A stretch of 8,528 bases of DNA from DAOTZS01 sp034434335 (GTDB taxonomy: Bacteria > Chloroflexota > Anaerolineae > CG2-30-64-16). The notes beneath the pieces were generated by a model. The model was not told where the DNA came from and did no database searches. It worked only from the letters and a program-made list of their open reading frames with translations. Both the position numbers and the translations under genes were made by a program. This document shows positions 6,944-8,528 of this stretch, piece by piece (position 1 is the stretch's first letter; each line of letters starts with the position of its first letter). Location: positions 1 to 8,528 of the forward strand of contig DAOTZS010000058.1 in the NCBI GenBank assembly GCA_034434335.1. The letters run 5' to 3'.

Positions 6944-8179
6944 TTACGGGAGCTGGCCGATGTTGCCTTCTATGAGCCAGTTCATGCTGGTCAGTTCAGC
7001 AAGGCTGAGGCGCTGGCCTGCTTTCACCCGTTCCTGGCCGGTCTGGTCCTTAATGGGGCCCGTGAAGGGATCGAAGAGGACGGCTGGGTCCGTCATCTGT
7101 TCCATCCGCTTGAAGACCAGGTCGTAGACGCTCAGCTCGCCCAACAGCGGATCGGTGACCTTCACGGCCTTGAGGGGTTCCTCAAACTTGGGGTTGATTG
7201 GCACGCCGAAATTGCCACCCATCTCTACACCTTTATCCCCCAGCAGATACCAGTAATCCACATTCTCCAGGTTCTGGTTGGTGTAGAGTCCCAGATAGAC
7301 CTTTGTCACGATATCCTCGTAGATGCGCTCCCAGTGGACCAACTGGCCGCTGACGAGGGAGTTGGGGCCGAACTGGGCCATCGGGCTGTAGTGGCTGAAG
7401 GAGTAAACCGGCTGTCCCTTGTTGGTGTACTCTTCGGCGACCTGGACCACAGTGGGGGAGTCCTCGGTGAAGGCCAGGACGTCCACGCCCTCAGAGATGA
7501 GCGCCTCGGCGGCCTGGCGAGCCTTGGCAGGATCGTACCAGGAGAAGATCCAGCGGACATCCACCGTGGCATTGGGGTTCACCTCTCGCACGCCACGGGT
7601 GAAAGCGTTCATGTGGCGAATAACTTCGGGGATCGCGTGGGCGGCCACATAACCGACCTTGCCGCTCTTGGTCAGCGCGCCGGCCATCAGGCCATTGAGG
7701 TAATATACCTGGTAGAAATCGGCCATGTAGGTGCCCATGTTGGGGGCCCGCTTGTAGCCGGAGCAGTGGAAGAAGACTTTATCGGGGTACTTCTGGGCCG
7801 CCGCCAGGGTGCCGTCCATAAAGCCGAAACTGGTGGTGAAGACGATGTCGCACTTCTCCTCCACTATGAAGCGGTCCAGGAACCGCTCCACATCAGCCTC
7901 TGGCACTGACTCGGCGTAGGCGGTCTCCAGCCAGGGAAACTCCTTCTCCACGATCTGGCGCGCCTGATCGTGGGCATGGGTCCACCCAATGTCACCAATG
8001 GGGCCTACGTAGATAAAGCAGGCCTTGAGTTTCTTCTCGGCAACCGGGGTCACTTCGGCCGGGGCCGGCGCAGGTTGGGTGGGTTGGACCTGCGGGGCCG
8101 GCACAGGTGCGCAGGCTGCCAGGATGATGGCCAGGGCGATCAACAGAACGAGCGAGACCCAAAGCTTCTTGTGACGCAT
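6944..8179 (-). CDS. bmpA: BMP family substrate-binding lipoprotein of the ABC importer
   Basis: This 411-residue protein (ATG 8177-8179, TAA 6944-6946) is the extracytoplasmic binding protein that delivers the substrate to the permeases. The N-terminus has a basic MRHKK, a hydrophobic core and a lipobox LAAC with Cys23 (codon 8111-8113), so it should be a lipid-anchored lipoprotein. A Pro/Ala/Gln/Val/Thr-rich linker follows to about residue 48, a style common in Chloroflexota lipoproteins. The BMP (PF02608) domain follows, with YVGPIGDIGWTHAHD early on, then CDIVFTTSFG, FHCSGYK, MAGALTKSGKVGYVAA and GVDVLAFTEDSP, the alternating strands of a two-lobed periplasmic-binding fold. Known BMP proteins bind purine or other nucleosides (Treponema PnrA, Bacillus NupN), but the subfamily with the GPIGDIGW motif is diverse, so the substrate is not assigned. 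It is the first gene of the operon and is read away from the divergent MvhD-like gene. Confidence 0.94.
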   Translation of the reverse strand: MRHKKLWVSLVLLIALAIILAACAPVPAPQVQPTQPAPAPAEVTPVAEKKLKACFIYVGPIGDIGWTHAHDQARQIVEKEFPWLETAYAESVPEADVERFLDRFIVEEKCDIVFTTSFGFMDGTLAAAQKYPDKVFFHCSGYKRAPNMGTYMADFYQVYYLNGLMAGALTKSGKVGYVAAHAIPEVIRHMNAFTRGVREVNPNATVDVRWIFSWYDPAKARQAAEALISEGVDVLAFTEDSPTVVQVAEEYTNKGQPVYSFSHYSPMAQFGPNSLVSGQLVHWERIYEDIVTKVYLGLYTNQNLENVDYWYLLGDKGVEMGGNFGVPINPKFEEPLKAVKVTDPLLGELSVYDLVFKRMEQMTDPAVLFDPFTGPIKDQTGQERVKAGQRLSLAELTSMNWLIEGNIGQLP

Positions 8180-8185
8180 AGAGAC

Positions 8186-8191
8186 ACCTCC
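8186..8191 (-). promoter_or_regulatory. Strong ribosome binding site of the binding-protein gene
   Basis: GGAGGT on the minus strand, within AAAAGGAGGTG, lies 6 bases before the ATG at 8177-8179. It is close to the ideal anti-16S match, which fits a binding protein needed in large amounts. Confidence 0.85.
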
Positions 8192-8220
8192 TTTTGGTAA
8201 ATCGGTGGGGAAACCAGAAC

Positions 8221-8360
8221 GTAACTATTCAGGCAGTGATTGGAAGTCACCCTTTTGGGGTGATGCATACATGAAGGGTGTCGGCGTAGGGGCGATCCGC
8301 CGGATCGCCCCACCTGGCACGTGCCCAGGGAGGGCGATTTCAATCGGCCTGAATAGTTAC
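8221..8360. repeat. Inverted-repeat-bounded element with nested hairpins
   Basis: GTAACTATTCAGGC (8221-8234) has an exact reverse complement at 8347-8360, 112 bases away. The similarity continues weakly inward (GATTGGAA on the left against GATTGAAA read back from the right arm). Inside lie three smaller palindromes: TCACCC/GGGTGA (8247-8252 and 8258-8263), GGGGCGATCC/GGATCGCCCC (8289-8298 and 8302-8311), and CCTGGCAC/GTGCCCAGG with one bulged base around a central CACGTG (8313-8329). No 8-base direct duplication flanks the outer arms. It may be a MITE-like or interspersed repeat, or a structured RNA leader of the ABC operon if transcription starts beyond it. Confidence 0.65.
8289..8311. repeat. 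GC-rich 10-bp perfect hairpin
   Basis: GGGGCGATCC and its reverse complement are separated by 3 bases (GCC). The hairpin has no T-run on the minus strand, nor a long one on the plus strand, so a terminator role is unlikely. Its look resembles the short GC-rich palindromes often dispersed between genes in environmental bacteria. That resemblance is from memory and unverified. Confidence 0.7.
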
Positions 8361-8362
8361 AA

Positions 8363-8392
8363 ATCTGTCTCCATCTGCGTTTGTCCGCGTCC
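8363..8392. repeat. Degenerate 10-base tandem repeat, three units
   Basis: Three consecutive 10-base units can be read on the plus strand: ATCTGTCTCC, ATCTGCGTTT and GTCCGCGTCC. The shared pattern is roughly (A/G)TCYGYGTYY. Such ATCTGCGT/CCGCGT strings commonly occur in dispersed intergenic repeats. It lies directly beside the right arm of the 14-bp inverted repeat and may be part of the same element. Confidence 0.5.
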
Positions 8393-8413
8393 TTCCGATA
8401 TGGTCTTATGAAC

Positions 8414-8419
8414 GGGAGG
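8414..8419 (+). promoter_or_regulatory. Ribosome binding site of the MvhD-like gene
   Basis: GGGAGG lies 5 bases before the ATG at 8425, which supports this start. The ATG at 8408 is in another frame and lacks a comparable site. Confidence 0.8.
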
Positions 8420-8424
8420 CGATT

Positions 8425-8528
8425 ATGGAAGAGGCCTTTGAACCCCGAATTCTGGCCTTCTGCTGCCACTACTGCGCCTACGCGGCGGCCGACCTGGCCG
8501 GGGTGATGCGCCTCAACTACCCGACAGG
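8425..8528 (+). CDS. mvhD: MvhD/hydrogenase delta-type iron-sulfur protein, N-terminal fragment (3' end outside window)
   Basis: The first 34 codons read MEEAFEPRILAFCCHYCAY followed by AAADLAGVMRLNYPT, and the window ends in the next codon. FEPxIxAFCCxxCxYxxADLAGxxRxxYP is the usual start of the MvhD/FrhD family, in which the Cys residues (here Cys13, Cys14 and Cys17) help hold a [2Fe-2S] cluster. These proteins pass electrons between a hydrogenase or other flavoenzyme and heterodisulfide-reductase-type (HdrA) modules in the cytoplasm, and also occur in Hdr-Flx clusters of bacteria without methanogenesis. The gene is divergent from the ABC operon. The rest of the protein, where more Cys residues are expected, and any Hdr or hydrogenase partners lie outside the window, so the complex it joins is unknown. 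Confidence 0.85.
   Translation, partial: MEEAFEPRILAFCCHYCAYAAADLAGVMRLNYPT

Larger units (their letters stand above)
8180..8424. other. Divergent intergenic region of 245 bases
   Basis: This region separates the minus-strand ABC operon from the plus-strand MvhD-like gene and should hold promoters for both. It contains a ribosome binding site at each end, a 14-bp inverted repeat pair enclosing three smaller hairpins, and a 10-base tandem repeat. No -35/-10 pair of convincing quality could be found on either strand, and no known riboswitch consensus was recognised. No open frame within it looks like a real gene. Confidence 0.6.

Noticed and set aside
6896..7909. Long plus-strand open frame of 337 codons opposite the binding-protein gene
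   Set aside because: It is the antisense shadow of the binding-protein gene, starts within the palindrome, and has no ribosome binding site or recognisable domain.
8205..8262. Possible minus-strand promoter around GTGACT and AATAGT upstream of the binding-protein gene
   Set aside because: The boxes are weak and the spacing is 15 bases, so it is no better than chance in this region.
8221..8360. Complete insertion sequence
   Set aside because: It is only 140 bases, holds no transposase frame, and I see no direct duplication flanking it.
8381..8409. Possible promoter TTGTCC - 17 bases - TCTTAT for the MvhD-like gene
   Set aside because: Each box matches only 4 of 6, and the transcript would begin within the ribosome binding site at 8414-8419, so it could not serve the gene well.
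8180..8424. CRISPR array or tRNA gene in the intergenic region
   Set aside because: The repeats are not evenly spaced direct repeats with spacers, and no cloverleaf or T-loop sequence could be traced.
8140..8469. Minus-strand open frame of 109 codons covering the divergent region
   Set aside because: It overlaps the starts of both real genes and runs through the hairpins, with no family resemblance.

Overview
The window is GC-rich (roughly 60% or a little more, by eye) with long, tightly packed bacterial genes. Several traits together suggest a member of the Chloroflexota, perhaps Anaerolineae: a lipoprotein with a Pro/Ala/Gln/Val/Thr-rich linker after its lipobox, strong GGAGG ribosome binding sites, a LonB-type protease, an MvhD-type iron-sulfur protein, and palindromic and short-period repeats between genes. 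This placement is inferred from style, not from a marker gene, and is about 50% sure.

Left part, plus strand (1-3265). The window opens inside a gene for a LonB-type ATP-dependent protease. The ATPase core is cut off, but the whole serine-lysine protease domain is present. After 78 bases comes a complete pyruvate kinase of about 608 residues with an extra C-terminal PEP-utiliser-type swivelling domain. It has Lys where K+-dependent pyruvate kinases have Glu.

Middle part, minus strand (8179 down to 3282). Four genes form one complete ABC importer operon of the BMP/simple-sugar-nucleoside type, in the order lipoprotein binding protein, double ATPase, permease 1, permease 2 (compare Bacillus nupNOPQ/yufNOPQ). 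The last three genes are joined by two 4-base ATGA stop/start overlaps. The binding-protein gene is separated from the ATPase gene by 94 bases holding a perfect 18-bp inverted repeat, a likely device for making more binding protein than membrane components. The operon ends 16 bases from the end of the convergent pyruvate kinase gene, with no visible terminator.

Right part (8180-8528). A 245-base divergent region lies between the ABC operon and a plus-strand gene whose first 34 codons encode the start of an MvhD/hydrogenase delta-type iron-sulfur protein. The intergenic region holds a 14-bp perfect inverted repeat enclosing at least three smaller hairpins, next to a degenerate 10-base tandem repeat. 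It is the least explained part of the window, and could be an interspersed repeat or MITE-like element, or a structured leader of the ABC operon.

Overall this looks like ordinary metabolism and nutrient uptake. I found no phage, CRISPR, toxin-antitoxin, rRNA or tRNA genes, and no new multi-gene system can be supported. The items most worth follow-up are the structured divergent region, the intra-operon palindrome and the altered phosphohistidine-type domain of the pyruvate kinase.
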